Of a DNA stretch of 64,000 bases, positions 43,801-53,556 are shown in pieces. Location of the stretch: assembly GCF_002811875.1 (NCBI RefSeq), contig NZ_NPDZ01000001.1, positions 62,001-126,000 of the forward strand. Direction: 5' to 3'. Source of the stretch: Leptospira perolatii (GTDB taxonomy: Bacteria > Spirochaetota > Leptospiria > Leptospirales > Leptospiraceae). How positions within the stretch are numbered: the first letter of the stretch is position 1; every line of letters begins with the position of its first letter. The notes beneath the pieces are model-generated. The model saw only the letters and a list, made by a program, of their open reading frames with translations. It made no database searches and was not told the DNA's origin. Made by a program: the position numbers and the translations under genes.

Positions 43801-44916
43801 AGCATCCAAAGTGAGCTTATGACGAATTTGACCTTCATGAGTAATGGTCGTAGAAGCAATCACTTCGTCATTAAAGTCCATATTGACCTTTTTCTCTTTC
43901 ACTAGTTGCTTTAAGAAATTCAAAACATTCTTTGCGAACATTCTCGAAGCATCGCCCGGTAAGGAGCCTGCAAGATTTGTATGTCCGATCACAGAAACCC
44001 CATTCTTAGTGATGATGGTCTTTCCATGTTGGGTATATTCGCAATTTCCGCCCATGCTAGAAGCAAGGTCTACAACCACTGAACCAGGTTTCATTCCATC
44101 AACGATCTTCTTGTTAATGATAAGAGGAGCTTTTCTACCCGGGATTAACGCAGTAGTAATAATCACATCTGCTTTACCTGCGAACTTATCGATGGCTTCT
44201 TGCTGGCGTTTTTTATATTCTTCAGTTTGCTCTATTGCATAACCGCCTGCAGCAGCAGAATGTTTTGCACCTTCTACTTCCACAAACTTTGCGCCAAGAG
44301 ATTGAACTTGCTCTTTTACTTCTGGACGAGTGTCAAAAACATCTACGACTGCACCGAGCCTGCGAGCTGTAGCAATCGCTTGCAATCCTGCAACACCAGC
44401 TCCGATTACTAGCATGGAAGCAGGTGTGATCGTTCCAGCTGCAGTAGTTAACATAGGGAAAAATCTGGTTAAATGAGTTGCGGCAAGCAGCACAGCCTTA
44501 TATCCAGCGACTGTTGCTTGTGAGGAAAGAACGTCCATGGATTGAGCTCTTGTAATCCTCGCGATTGCGTCCAAACTTTGCACTGTAACTTGCTGCGAAG
44601 CCAGTTTTTTAATCGTTTGAGCGTTCATTGCTGGCTGGAACATCCCTAAGTAAATTCCGCCTTTTTTAATCTTGGAAAGAGTTCCTGCATCCGCCAAATG
44701 GATGCTTACTAAGATGTCCGCTTTCTTAAGCACATCCGGGCGGCTTGAAATCGTTGCCCCGGCTTTCTTGTATTGTTCATCCGAAAAATAAGAGTTTTCT
44801 CCTGCTCCTTTTTCGACGACGACGGTTGCTCCCAACTTCTTTAGGGCGTCCACGACATCAGGGGTAATCGATACCCTGGTTTCTTCTTTAGCTTCTTTGA
44901 GTACACCGATATTCAT
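43753..44916 (-). CDS. NAD(P) transhydrogenase alpha subunit, N-terminal part (PntAA-like)
   Basis: A 387-residue protein covering the NAD(H)-binding domain I of proton-translocating transhydrogenase: N-terminal NIGVLKEAKEETRVSITP, TRAQSMDVLSSQATVAGYKA, the Rossmann VIGAGVAGLQAIATA and GHTNLAGSLPGDAS. A Lys/Ala tail follows. Membrane domain II (PntAB) and the NADP subunit (PntB) are not adjacent, so partners must be encoded elsewhere if it is functional. It overlaps the convergent PAP2 gene by 48 bases. Confidence 0.85.
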   Translation of the reverse strand: MNIGVLKEAKEETRVSITPDVVDALKKLGATVVVEKGAGENSYFSDEQYKKAGATISSRPDVLKKADILVSIHLADAGTLSKIKKGGIYLGMFQPAMNAQTIKKLASQQVTVQSLDAIARITRAQSMDVLSSQATVAGYKAVLLAATHLTRFFPMLTTAAGTITPASMLVIGAGVAGLQAIATARRLGAVVDVFDTRPEVKEQVQSLGAKFVEVEGAKHSAAAGGYAIEQTEEYKKRQQEAIDKFAGKADVIITTALIPGRKAPLIINKKIVDGMKPGSVVVDLASSMGGNCEYTQHGKTIITKNGVSVIGHTNLAGSLPGDASRMFAKNVLNFLKQLVKEKKVNMDFNDEVIASTTITHEGQIRHKLTLDALNVKVGKKPAAKKEA

Positions 44917-44994
44917 ACTGCCTGCTCGAAAAACAATTTTCGGTTCTTTTCCCTTAGGGTGAGAAAAGTAGATCCAAGATTTCTTGGCGAACCA

Positions 44995-45930
44995 TTAATC
45001 CAAGTGATTTTTAAAGTAGTCTATGGTTTTCCTGATTCCATCCAGGAGAGCGACTTTAGGCTCATAAGCTAGCTTTTGTCTCGCAAGTTTGAGATCTGGC
45101 TTTCTTCGAACCGGATCGTCTTTAGGGAGATCCTTATAGACAATCTTGGATTTGGAGTGAGTTTCCTTAAGAACTAGTTCTGCTAATTCCTTCACGGTAA
45201 ACTCTCCATCATTCCCCAAATTTACCGGTCCTAAAAAGCCATCCACATTCATCATCCGAATGATTCCTTCCACCAGATCATCTACATAGCAAAAGGAACG
45301 AGTTTGCGACCCATCCCCGTAAATTGTGATGTCTTCGCCTTTGATCGCCTGCACCACAAAATTACTCACTACGCGGCCGTCATCCGGTAACATTCTCGGA
45401 CCGTACGTATTAAAAATCCGAATCACGCGAATGTCTACTTGGTTGCTCCGGTGATAATCAAAACAGAGTGTTTCTGCCACCCTCTTTCCTTCATCATAAC
45501 AACTGCGTATCCCGATTGGATTTACGTTCCCCCAATACTCTTCGGTTTGAGGATGCTCCAAAGGATTTCCATAGACCTCACTTGTGGAAGCTTGAAGGAT
45601 TCTAGACTTAAGTCTCTTTGCTAGACCAAGCATGTTCATCGTGCCGAGCACGTTTGTCTTAATCGTTTTGATTGCGTTTGATTGATAATGGATCGGGCTC
45701 GCAGGACAGGCAAAGTTGTAAATTTGATCTACTTCTACTTTGATAGGATCTGTGATATCGTGCCTGATGAATTCGAATTTGGGATTGCTCAATAAATCTT
45801 GAATATTCCGTTTTCTTCCAGTGTGAAGGTTGTCTACGCAAACAACTTCATTTCCCGCATCGATCAGCCTCGCGCAAAGGTGAGAGCCGATAAATCCCGC
45901 TCCTCCAGTAACTAAAATTCTTTTACCCAT
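44995..45930 (-). CDS. UDP-glucuronate decarboxylase-like SDR epimerase
   Basis: A 311-residue extended short-chain dehydrogenase. N-terminal [10 protein letters not shown] binds NAD; the catalytic Tyr-Lys pair is in [30 protein letters not shown] and [20 protein letters not shown] match UDP-xylose synthases. It would make UDP-xylose from UDP-glucuronate for surface polysaccharide. ATG at 45930 is preferred to the TTG at 45942; both overlap the end of the M50B-type gene. Operon with that gene is likely. Confidence 0.85.
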   Translation of the reverse strand: MGKRILVTGGAGFIGSHLCARLIDAGNEVVCVDNLHTGRKRNIQDLLSNPKFEFIRHDITDPIKVEVDQIYNFACPASPIHYQSNAIKTIKTNVLGTMNMLGLAKRLKSRILQASTSEVYGNPLEHPQTEEYWGNVNPIGIRSCYDEGKRVAETLCFDYHRSNQVDIRVIRIFNTYGPRMLPDDGRVVSNFVVQAIKGEDITIYGDGSQTRSFCYVDDLVEGIIRMMNVDGFLGPVNLGNDGEFTVKELAELVLKETHSKSKIVYKDLPKDDPVRRKPDLKLARQKLAYEPKVALLDGIRKTIDYFKNHLD

Positions 45931-46804
45931 CAAGTTTCTCAAAATCCCTAAATTGGTCTTGCAATGGATTTCCGTTTAAGTCGAGTCCTCTGCTGAGAAA
46001 CCAATCCATTACTTCTGGCGTAACTTCTCCCGGGAAAGGAGAGTCTACAGAGCCCATTCCCAAGATTGGTTCTTCCAAAAGTGGCTCAGGGCTAGGATCT
46101 CTTTCACTGGGCAAGACTGCTCGTTTCAGAGATAAGAATACGATGGATACGCTAAAAAATGACCAGAGAAGGGCAATCAAATATCCCAGAAATAGTACTG
46201 ATTTCGGTGGGCTCAATTTTGGATCCGCTCCAGTCGCCCAGTATGCCAGGATGCCTGCATCTGTGTGATGAACATTCTCGGTAAAATCTAGGAGATCATA
46301 CAAACTATAAAGTGTGATGCTAGTTCCAAGAAATACAGTTACGATGCGATTCCAACCGAAAGGCAAAAAGGATGAGACAAAAATAAACAAGCCCCAGCCA
46401 AGCCCTGTTCTGTGCGCGAGTCCGCCGCTTGTAGTATATTTTAAAGTTAGGAGCAAAATCGCTGACCCTAAGATGAGTAGAGATGTTTTTACAAGCCTCC
46501 CCTTGAATCCGCGATTTAGAAGTAGGCCCCCTACCAAGCAGCAGCCCAGATAACCTGCAGACACAACGAATACGAAAGGACCTTTTCCGTCTAACAGTGA
46601 AGCGGTAGTCTGTCCTGATTCGTCATTTTGCAGTTCAATTGTTTGCACAGAACCGCCCGTAAGAAGAGTCGCGATTGCATGACCTGCTTCGTGAATCAAT
46701 ACGACCAAATCTTTTAAGTAAGAAACCCAGCCGTGGTTCCAATAGGACATTAAAGTTGCGACGATAGAAAGGATAAGTGCAAAGCGAAGAAAGCGGTTCT
46801 CCAT
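45923..46804 (-). CDS. M50B-type membrane metalloprotease
   Basis: A 293-residue polytopic membrane protein with HEAGH in the N-terminal third and TDAGILAYW further on, the zinc-ligand pattern of the peptidase M50B family. Six to seven membrane segments are visible. The C-terminal 60 residues are acidic and cytoplasmic. Its role is unknown; such proteins cleave or chaperone membrane substrates. It is the first gene of a minus-strand pair with the UDP-glucuronate decarboxylase gene (eight-base overlap). Confidence 0.8.
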   Translation of the reverse strand: MENRFLRFALILSIVATLMSYWNHGWVSYLKDLVVLIHEAGHAIATLLTGGSVQTIELQNDESGQTTASLLDGKGPFVFVVSAGYLGCCLVGGLLLNRGFKGRLVKTSLLILGSAILLLTLKYTTSGGLAHRTGLGWGLFIFVSSFLPFGWNRIVTVFLGTSITLYSLYDLLDFTENVHHTDAGILAYWATGADPKLSPPKSVLFLGYLIALLWSFFSVSIVFLSLKRAVLPSERDPSPEPLLEEPILGMGSVDSPFPGEVTPEVMDWFLSRGLDLNGNPLQDQFRDFEKLDG

Positions 46805-46870
46805 CTTACATTATTTATCGGCAAGTTTCCGGTTTCAAAGATTTACTGAGCGCGATAAAAGTGAACGAAT

Positions 46871-46893
46871 TTTTCCCAAATACTTCGGGAAAA
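46871..46893. promoter_or_regulatory. Inverted repeat in a divergent promoter region
   Basis: TTTTCCC and GGGAAAA form a seven-base dyad with a nine-base spacer, midway between the divergent M50B and TonB-like genes. It could be an operator; no specific regulator is suggested. Confidence 0.3.
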
Positions 46894-46986
46894 GTGAAAT
46901 CCAATTCTAAAGTCAAAAAAGAATCACGAAATTCGGTGCGTCATTCACTTGATTTCTTTGTTACTTAAGATTGCATGGATTAAGAT

Positions 46987-47466
46987 ATGAACCAGGGACA
47001 GGGAGTTGCAGTCTCATTTTTACTTCATATACTTATGGTGATTTCGTATTTATCTTTTTATAAATATTGCAGTGGGCGCCAGGTCGACGATTCAGTTCAT
47101 CTTTCTTTTCAATATGGAGGAGTTCCTCAAACTCGCTTGTCTTTTAGTTCACAGACAGGGAAAGGGGAGTCAAAATCCTTGAGCTCTTCCTCAAACGCAG
47201 GAAATCCGTTGGAAGAAGTTGAGCGCTTTAAAAATGAAATCCATTATCCTGCGGAAGCATTAGAACAAAGATTGGAATCTCAGTGTAAATGGGAGGTGAC
47301 GATAGGTCCGGAAGGAAAAGCAGCCCAAGTGAAAACTGTAGAACCATGTCGTTATCCAATTTTCGAAAAGCACTTCCGGAAGGCCTTGAGCCAGTGGCAA
47401 TTCCATTTGGAATCAGGAACTACTTTGCTCATCCCAATTTCGTTTCGGATCGATTCAAATGATTGA
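46987..47466 (+). CDS. TonB-like C-terminal domain protein
   Basis: A 159-residue protein with one N-terminal membrane anchor (residues 8-28), a Ser/Gly-rich linker, and a C-terminal fold like TonB_C: IHYPAEALEQRLESQCKWEV, then EGKAAQVKTVEPC and FEKHFRKALSQWQF. Two cysteines may form a disulfide. It could energise an outer-membrane transporter, but it lacks the long Pro-rich spacer of a true TonB. It overlaps the NusG-like gene by eight bases, so it heads a run that also includes kpsF and aroD. Confidence 0.7.
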   Translation: MNQGQGVAVSFLLHILMVISYLSFYKYCSGRQVDDSVHLSFQYGGVPQTRLSFSSQTGKGESKSLSSSSNAGNPLEEVERFKNEIHYPAEALEQRLESQCKWEVTIGPEGKAAQVKTVEPCRYPIFEKHFRKALSQWQFHLESGTTLLIPISFRIDSND

Positions 47467-47980
47467 AAGTGAAAAATCATGGTACGCGGTTTATACTTTG
47501 CCAAGGTCCGAAAAAAAATTGGCTGCACAGTTGGAAAAGAAAGGAATTATCACATTTTTACCTACGATCCCGATTCGAAGGAAGTGGTCTGATAGAATGA
47601 AGACGATCGAGGAACCGATCTTCGCTTCTTATCTATTCGTAAGAATCGATTTAAACAAGGAAAAGATCGCAGTTTTGCAGACTTCCGGGGCTCATCACTT
47701 TTTATCAATCGGTGGAGAGATTAAGCAGATTCCAGACGAAGATATCGATTTAGTGCAGATTTTTGTGCGAGAGTATCCGGATAGGGTGAAGATCGAGTTA
47801 GAAGAATTAATCGCTCCGGGAAATAAGGTATTGATCGCAAAAGGTCCGTTTGCTGGTCACAGGGCAAAGGTGCTAAGAAAAGGAAACATGACAAAAGTGG
47901 TAGTTTCCATTGAAGGAATTCAAGGGTCAGTTTCTATTGAACTAGATCCAGAATTATTAGAAAACTGCGAGGAGGCTTAA
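47459..47980 (+). CDS. NusG-family transcription factor (paralogue)
   Basis: A 173-residue NusG-like protein: the NGN domain (SWYAVYTLPRSEKKLAAQL, then TFLPTIPIRRKWSDR and PIFASYLFVRIDL) and a C-terminal KOW motif (IAPGNKVLIAKGPFAGHRA). It is too far from rplK/secE context to be housekeeping NusG, and its position before kpsF suggests a specialised antiterminator of the RfaH/LoaP/UpxY kind. Start ATG at 47459, coupled to the TonB-like gene. Confidence 0.85.
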   Translation: MIESEKSWYAVYTLPRSEKKLAAQLEKKGIITFLPTIPIRRKWSDRMKTIEEPIFASYLFVRIDLNKEKIAVLQTSGAHHFLSIGGEIKQIPDEDIDLVQIFVREYPDRVKIELEELIAPGNKVLIAKGPFAGHRAKVLRKGNMTKVVVSIEGIQGSVSIELDPELLENCEEA

Positions 47981-47981
47981 A

Positions 47982-48950
47982 TTGGGGAATATATTAGATA
48001 AAGTTAAAAAAGCTTTGGATATAGAACTTGAATCGATCCAGCACTTTATAGACCATCTAGACTCGAATGTAGAAAAAGCGATTCAAATGATTTATTCCTC
48101 ACCTGGAAAAGTCATAGTAACCGGAGTAGGCAAATCTGGAGATATTGGAAAAAAAATCGCTTCTACTCTTTCTTCCACTGGAACTCCTTCCTATTTTCTT
48201 CATCCTGCTGATGCTGCACACGGTGATGCAGGTATTATAAGCAAAGACGATTCAGTGATCGCGATCGGAAAAAGCGGAGAAAGCGAAGAACTTCTAAATT
48301 TGATTCCTACGATAAAGAACATAGGTGCAAAACTAATAGCTCTTACCGCAAATCCATCCTCTAGACTCGCGCAAGAGAGCGATATCGTTATCAATACTCC
48401 AGTTCTAAAGGAAGCATGTCCTCTGGAACTTGCTCCTACATCGAGCACCACCATCGCACTTATGCTCGGCGACGCAATCGCGATGGCCTTGATGGAACTC
48501 CGCAATTTTCAAAAGGAAGATTTTGCTCTCTTTCATCCCGCGGGAAGACTTGGAAAAAGACTTTCTCTCAAAATAGACGACGTAATGAGAAAGGGCGGGC
48601 AAATCGCCAAGGTTTTGGAGAAGGATACTTTAGAAACGATACTCGCAGAAATCACGGCGAAATTTGTAGGAGCTACAGCAGTCGTTGATGAAAAAGGACT
48701 CCTGATCGGTTTTATTACGGATTTTGATATTAGGAAGTCTCTTAATAATGGCAAACTTTCCAAGGACACGATCGCCAAAAATTTGATGAATTCGAATCCG
48801 TCTAGTTTCCCGAGCGGAACCATGGCTTACGATGTTTTGCAGTCTATGGAAAAGAGGCAAAGGCCAATTTCTGTTGCACCGATTGTAGACTCCGATAGAA
48901 AACTGATCGGAATCATTACAGTGCACGATCTCTTGCAAAAAGGTTTATAA
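47982..48950 (+). CDS. Arabinose-5-phosphate isomerase (KpsF/GutQ family)
   Basis: A 322-residue enzyme: SIS domain 1-200 (VTGVGKSGDIGKKIASTL, then HPADAAHGDAGII and GKSGESEELL) and two CBS domains (VMRKGGQIAKVLEKDTL and LMNSNPSSFPSG). It makes D-arabinose-5-phosphate, precursor of KDO for lipopolysaccharide. The start is TTG at 47982 with GGAGG seven bases upstream. One base after the NusG-like stop, so the same transcript is likely. Confidence 0.92.
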   Translation: MGNILDKVKKALDIELESIQHFIDHLDSNVEKAIQMIYSSPGKVIVTGVGKSGDIGKKIASTLSSTGTPSYFLHPADAAHGDAGIISKDDSVIAIGKSGESEELLNLIPTIKNIGAKLIALTANPSSRLAQESDIVINTPVLKEACPLELAPTSSTTIALMLGDAIAMALMELRNFQKEDFALFHPAGRLGKRLSLKIDDVMRKGGQIAKVLEKDTLETILAEITAKFVGATAVVDEKGLLIGFITDFDIRKSLNNGKLSKDTIAKNLMNSNPSSFPSGTMAYDVLQSMEKRQRPISVAPIVDSDRKLIGIITVHDLLQKGL

Positions 48951-48960
48951 AGTATTCTCT

Positions 48961-49686
48961 ATGAAAAAGGAAAGGGAAACCCAGGTAGTTCTTACTTTGG
49001 ACCAGGAGGAATTTTTCTCCTTAGAAGAAATGCCTCCCGTTCAGTTTTTAGAAATCAGGTTAGATCTGTTTCTAAAAGGACGGGAAACACAAAAAAGAAT
49101 TTTAGAGAAGATTGAAAAACTAAACGCAAGAATTGTTCTTACTTACAGACAACCCGAAGATTCGAGCCTTGAATCAAGATCCGTTTGGAATAGCGACGAT
49201 GTTACTTTCTTATTGGATCAACTTCGTTCAGGAATTCATTATCTAGACCTAGAGCTAGACAAGGACAACTCCATTTTCCAGAGTGCAGACGAAACTAAAT
49301 TTGGAATCATCAGATCCGTTCACTCATTTAAAGGAATTCTTAACTTAGACGAATGTCTTTTTTATTACCGAAACGTCTTAGAAGAATCCTTTGCAAGCGC
49401 CAAGACAACTTTACCGTTCGACTGCGTATTAAAGCTCGCGGTTTTACCTGCATCTCCTGCGGATGCAGAATCTTTTTCTCAAATTAGTTTGGAAATCGCA
49501 AAAAGAGTTCGGAAATCCGATTCTAATCTAGGTTATTGCGGAATCATTATGGGAGAATTCGGAAAGGAATTCAGAATTTTTCCGGAAAAAATCGGCTCAG
49601 ACTTTACCTATGCTTGTTTGCAAAATGCGAAGGCCCCTGGACAGGTGAGCTTGAACGAGATTCTGAAACAAAGATCTGTTTCGTAA
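48961..49686 (+). CDS. aroD: Type I 3-dehydroquinate dehydratase
   Basis: A 241-residue shikimate-pathway enzyme. Typical pieces: FLEIRLDLF near the N-terminus, DLELD, IRSVHSFKG with the catalytic His, CVLKLAVLP with the Schiff-base Lys, and CGIIMGEFGKEFRIF. Length is slightly short but normal for type I. It lies ten bases after kpsF, probably in the same operon. Confidence 0.88.
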   Translation: MKKERETQVVLTLDQEEFFSLEEMPPVQFLEIRLDLFLKGRETQKRILEKIEKLNARIVLTYRQPEDSSLESRSVWNSDDVTFLLDQLRSGIHYLDLELDKDNSIFQSADETKFGIIRSVHSFKGILNLDECLFYYRNVLEESFASAKTTLPFDCVLKLAVLPASPADAESFSQISLEIAKRVRKSDSNLGYCGIIMGEFGKEFRIFPEKIGSDFTYACLQNAKAPGQVSLNEILKQRSVS

Positions 49687-49713
49687 AAATTCTGATTTAT
49701 AGGAGCAGGCGAT

Positions 49714-51300
49714 TTACTCCGAATCAGAAGGATCATCATTCAAACTTGTGTTTGAATCCTGTTTCTTAAGATCTTTAGTACCTGCCCTTGTTTCGATAAA
49801 GGCCTTAAAAAAGGAATTCTCTTCGAATTTCTTAAAGTCCTTAGCTTGCTCGATTGCATTCCATAGTGACGGTTTTAATTCGGTGGCTTTTTTAATCGCC
49901 TCCATCGTTTTCTGCATGTCGCCTTGTGCTGCATAACATTTTGCTAATAATAGAAACGCGCTTGGTGAGTTTTCGATCTTTTCGAGTAACGGGATGGACT
50001 TATCCCAGGCACCGGTATAGAAATAAGCTTTTCCTAGATAAAAACGATACTCGCGGAGTTCCTCCTCGTCAGGTTGAACCGATTTAAAGTATCTTAAAGC
50101 TTTCTGATAGTCTCCGGCGTTTGTATAATATCTAGCCAACTTAAGGATTCCATCGTTATATACTTCGGAAAGATCCTTCAATTCCGGATTTTCCTTTTCT
50201 ATAGCTGCACCTATTTCTCTTAATATTTCATATCCTTCTTCTGATTTGCCGGTTTGGATTTTGCAAAGCCCGATGTACATCCGGATCTCTCTTGTCTTTT
50301 CTCCAAATTCCAAGGCTTTCTCGGCAGTCTTCAATGCGTTCTCGCAATCTTTGACCTGCCATTTAATCTTGATCAACCCGATCAATGGTACAACCGTATT
50401 TCGATTATGCATTGCCTTTCGATAATATTTGGCCGCTTCGTCTAGCTTTCTCATTTTATGATATGCGGCGGCTTGCGTTAAATGAGTGAAGTACAAAAGT
50501 TTTTCTCGCTCCGAAGGTATCTTAGGTTCGGTGCGGTTCAAAATTTCCAGTGCTTCCTGGTGCCTTCCGACTCGAACTAAAAGTGCACCGTATTTATACG
50601 CATACTCAATATTGTCCGGCTCAGATTTGATCAGTTGAATCAGCAGATCTTCTGCCTTGGTAAACTCTTTTTCGTGGTAATAAGCGAGAGACAATTGCCA
50701 CTTAATAGAATGATTTGTAGGATCATGGCTTAACTTTTTTTCTAAGGAAGCAATGCTCTCATGTTCTTCCTTTTCTTCAGTCTGAGTCTGTTTATGCGGA
50801 TGACTCACTGAGGAATATCTTTCCTCGGCAGCAGTTTTCATTTTTTGAATATGGGTAAGATCCGGCGCAATTCTCAAAAGCCGATTTGCATAAGTAATTA
50901 CTTCACCGAAATCTCTGTGATAGTTGTGAAATAAGATAATTTTTTGATAACAGTTGATAATATCTTTTTTGGGTAAGTGTAGATTCACAGCCCTCTTAAA
51001 GGCTTGGATAGATCTCGTGTAATCTTTCCGACTCTCGTATATGTAGCCCATGTACATCCAAGCTTCGCCTGAGCTTGGGTTCGATTCGTTGAATTTCTGA
51101 AATTGCCTAAGGGCTTCCGCGTAGTCTTTTCTTGCGTAAGCCTTCTTTCCTTCCTTTAAATCAGCTAACGCAGGAAAAGAAATCCCAACCAAAAGTAAAA
51201 GAGCATATAGAAAGGCGAAAGATCGTCTTAGCTTGGCTAAAACTCCAGACAGAAATCCGGAAAAAAATCGTCGCGAAGGCAGACGAATCTTAGAGGGCAT
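49714..51300 (-). CDS. Exported TPR-repeat protein
   Basis: A 528-residue protein with a hydrophobic N-terminal segment (ALLLLVGISFPALA) that looks like a signal sequence, followed by ten or more TPR units (for example EAWMYMGYIYESRKDYTRSI and YAYKYGALLVRVGRHQEAL). No catalytic domain. It is likely a periplasmic or membrane scaffold. It ends a minus-strand block that begins with rnr's neighbours and stands apart from them (53-base gap to the GMC gene). Confidence 0.8.
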   Translation of the reverse strand: MPSKIRLPSRRFFSGFLSGVLAKLRRSFAFLYALLLLVGISFPALADLKEGKKAYARKDYAEALRQFQKFNESNPSSGEAWMYMGYIYESRKDYTRSIQAFKRAVNLHLPKKDIINCYQKIILFHNYHRDFGEVITYANRLLRIAPDLTHIQKMKTAAEERYSSVSHPHKQTQTEEKEEHESIASLEKKLSHDPTNHSIKWQLSLAYYHEKEFTKAEDLLIQLIKSEPDNIEYAYKYGALLVRVGRHQEALEILNRTEPKIPSEREKLLYFTHLTQAAAYHKMRKLDEAAKYYRKAMHNRNTVVPLIGLIKIKWQVKDCENALKTAEKALEFGEKTREIRMYIGLCKIQTGKSEEGYEILREIGAAIEKENPELKDLSEVYNDGILKLARYYTNAGDYQKALRYFKSVQPDEEELREYRFYLGKAYFYTGAWDKSIPLLEKIENSPSAFLLLAKCYAAQGDMQKTMEAIKKATELKPSLWNAIEQAKDFKKFEENSFFKAFIETRAGTKDLKKQDSNTSLNDDPSDSE

Positions 51301-51353
51301 AATCCCAGTTTGAAACTACGCCAAAAGCAATAAAGTGGAATTCGCCCTTGAAT

Positions 51354-52973
51354 CTAAGAATTCAGATCTTTTAATATCCTTTCCTTTTTGGCCCCTAAGG
51401 ACTTAGCCGCCTTCAGAGAAATGCTCATTGTAGTAATTTGCGGATTCACGGACAAACCTGTCGGATAGACCGAGGCATCCATTACGTAGATATTCTTGTG
51501 TCCGTATAACTCGAAATTCGGATCTACTGCGCCTAACTCAGGAGAGCTCGCCGCTTGAATAGATCCGTGAGGATGGGCAGAGCCGACGAGCAATTTTCCC
51601 GATTCGATGCTTTTGGATAGAACCCAATCAAACTTGGAATTCTTATCCACTGGCATAGGTTCGCTCATATCCGGAAAAGGAAAGATGATTGCCTTGGCAC
51701 CCGCTGCAGCCTGAACTTCGGCTAGCATCTTGATTCCTTTTAGCATGTTCCTTCCATCGCCAGGAGTGAGCTCAAAGTAAACCTTCCTTCTGCCCAAAGA
51801 CCATTTTACCGAGGCGTTTGCTTCTCCATCCGCTCCATCGCGAACCAATACAATTCCTCCATTCATGTTAGGATATTTTTTCATGATTTCGAACTGCTTT
51901 GATCCGTAAAAAGGCACAAGAGAACTCGCAAGTGTTGGCCTGTATGGAGCTACTTCGAGCCAAAATCCATATCCTGTTCCATCTTGATTGTGACCATCCT
52001 TGATCACTGCAGATTGTGGAGGACCTGAGAACATATTGATCTTTTGATCGAAAATTGCAAAATTAGAAGATGTAGGATGTACTTTCAAATTCCTTCCGAC
52101 CCAGTCGTTTCCTAGTCCGGACCTCTGTAGCAAGGCTGGACCTTCAATGGCACCTGCGCTTACGATCACCACAGGCGCTTCTATCACAATCTTTTCGATC
52201 ACTTCCAAAGGAGCCTTTTCATAAGCATCGGGAGTAAACTCTGCGACAACTTTTTTGACAGCGCCATCTTGTATATATTGCGCCCTCATATTCGGAATCA
52301 CTAATGCTCCTGCTTCGATCGCATCCGGGATATAAGTCAAAAACATGGATTGCTTTGCATTGATCGGACAGCCTAAACCGCAACGACCTAAACCTATGCA
52401 TCCTTGGTTATTGTTCTTCAAAACTTCCGGATGAAGCCCGATTGCTTTTCCCCCGTTCAAGAGCACACTATTGTTTGCATTTCGCAAATTCGGAGGAACT
52501 TCATGCACTCCGATTCTAGTATGCACTTCTTCGATCGTTGATTTCATCTCTTCGAGGTCGTATCCGCTCAACCCGAATCTTGATTTCCATTCGTTGGTTA
52601 CATACGAAGGAGGATAAAGTGAAGTCTGCCAGTTCACTGTCGTAGAACCACCTAAGGTCCTTCCCTGTAAGATAGAGATAGTCTGCTCTTCCGAAACAAT
52701 AAATCCGGCGTCCCTGTACAAACGCGCCTGAGAAAGAAATTCGTCCCCTGTAAATTTTGCAGGATTAAAATATGATCCTTCTTCTATCAGGATTACTTTC
52801 CAACCAGCCTTTGCAAGAGTCGCTGCAACCACAGCTCCCCCAGCTCCAGAACCGATCACCACTGCCTCGGTCTTGGTCTTCCAGGTTCCGTTCTTGATTC
52901 CTTCTTTTTTAATAAAATCCGAATGTTTATCCGGAGTTAGAATTTGTTGATTTGCCGCAGGAATTCCAGCCAT
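51354..52973 (-). CDS. GMC-family oxidoreductase
   Basis: A 539-residue FAD enzyme. The N-terminal dinucleotide motif GSGAGGAVVAATLAKAG is followed by the GMC pattern, GRTLGGSTTVNWQ, and the C-terminal HPHGSIQAA and NPQITTMSI active-site region (His and Asn). A Cys cluster (CIGLGRCGLGC) may carry an iron-sulfur or zinc site, unusual for classical GMC enzymes but known in long-chain alcohol oxidases. It acts on an alcohol or sterol-like substrate. It overlaps no neighbour but lies five bases after its small partner gene. Confidence 0.85.
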   Translation of the reverse strand: MAGIPAANQQILTPDKHSDFIKKEGIKNGTWKTKTEAVVIGSGAGGAVVAATLAKAGWKVILIEEGSYFNPAKFTGDEFLSQARLYRDAGFIVSEEQTISILQGRTLGGSTTVNWQTSLYPPSYVTNEWKSRFGLSGYDLEEMKSTIEEVHTRIGVHEVPPNLRNANNSVLLNGGKAIGLHPEVLKNNNQGCIGLGRCGLGCPINAKQSMFLTYIPDAIEAGALVIPNMRAQYIQDGAVKKVVAEFTPDAYEKAPLEVIEKIVIEAPVVIVSAGAIEGPALLQRSGLGNDWVGRNLKVHPTSSNFAIFDQKINMFSGPPQSAVIKDGHNQDGTGYGFWLEVAPYRPTLASSLVPFYGSKQFEIMKKYPNMNGGIVLVRDGADGEANASVKWSLGRRKVYFELTPGDGRNMLKGIKMLAEVQAAAGAKAIIFPFPDMSEPMPVDKNSKFDWVLSKSIESGKLLVGSAHPHGSIQAASSPELGAVDPNFELYGHKNIYVMDASVYPTGLSVNPQITTMSISLKAAKSLGAKKERILKDLNS

Positions 52974-52978
52974 ACAGA

Positions 52979-53497
52979 TTAAGCCTCGTATCCTATTAGT
53001 TTTTGGTAATCTTTGTCCATTGACACAAGAAAGAACGAGATCTGGCGCATAATTGTGTATGCACCTCTTTTCAATTTCATCGAGGAATTTTTCCAGGAGA
53101 GAAGTCGCTCCTCCCTGGCAGCCTTATCTAAGCTTGCTAGGGGCTTGAACGAAAAATCCAAAAAGAGGGATACTAAAACCGAAGTTGGCAAAAAGGCCAA
53201 AAGCAAAAGTGTGGACTCTGTTTCTATCGGATACGGATGTCCGTACGCATAATTGTCCGCGGCGATCCCTAGATCAAAATTTTCTAATGGATTCCCTTCT
53301 AGGAAAACTTCCTGCAGAGAGCGAAAGGCCAAATAGTTGTCAGAACTCAAACCCTTTAACTTCGGGATAGAATCTCTAGAGCAGGATAACTGCGGCGAAA
53401 AAATCGCAGTCAAAGCAACCATCTTCAAAGTAAGTTTTAAGAAACGACTTCTTGATACTTTTTCGTCCAGAAAAGATTCCAAAAGGACCTCCAGCAT
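52979..53497 (-). CDS. Gluconate 2-dehydrogenase subunit 3-like protein
   Basis: A 172-residue protein with an N-terminal signal containing SRSRFLKLTLK, close to a twin-arginine motif (SRxRFLK), and LSC as a possible lipobox. The rest has the helical pattern of the gluconate 2-dehydrogenase subunit 3 family, which escorts GMC-type catalytic subunits through Tat by a hitch-hiker mechanism. Its position five bases before the GMC gene supports that role: the GMC enzyme itself has no signal peptide. Confidence 0.7.
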   Translation of the reverse strand: MLEVLLESFLDEKVSRSRFLKLTLKMVALTAIFSPQLSCSRDSIPKLKGLSSDNYLAFRSLQEVFLEGNPLENFDLGIAADNYAYGHPYPIETESTLLLLAFLPTSVLVSLFLDFSFKPLASLDKAAREERLLSWKNSSMKLKRGAYTIMRQISFFLVSMDKDYQKLIGYEA

Positions 53498-53556
53498 CCG
53501 GTTAGATTACCGAATTTTACCGTAACGAATGTTCTTAATCCCTAGCTACAGTTTGT

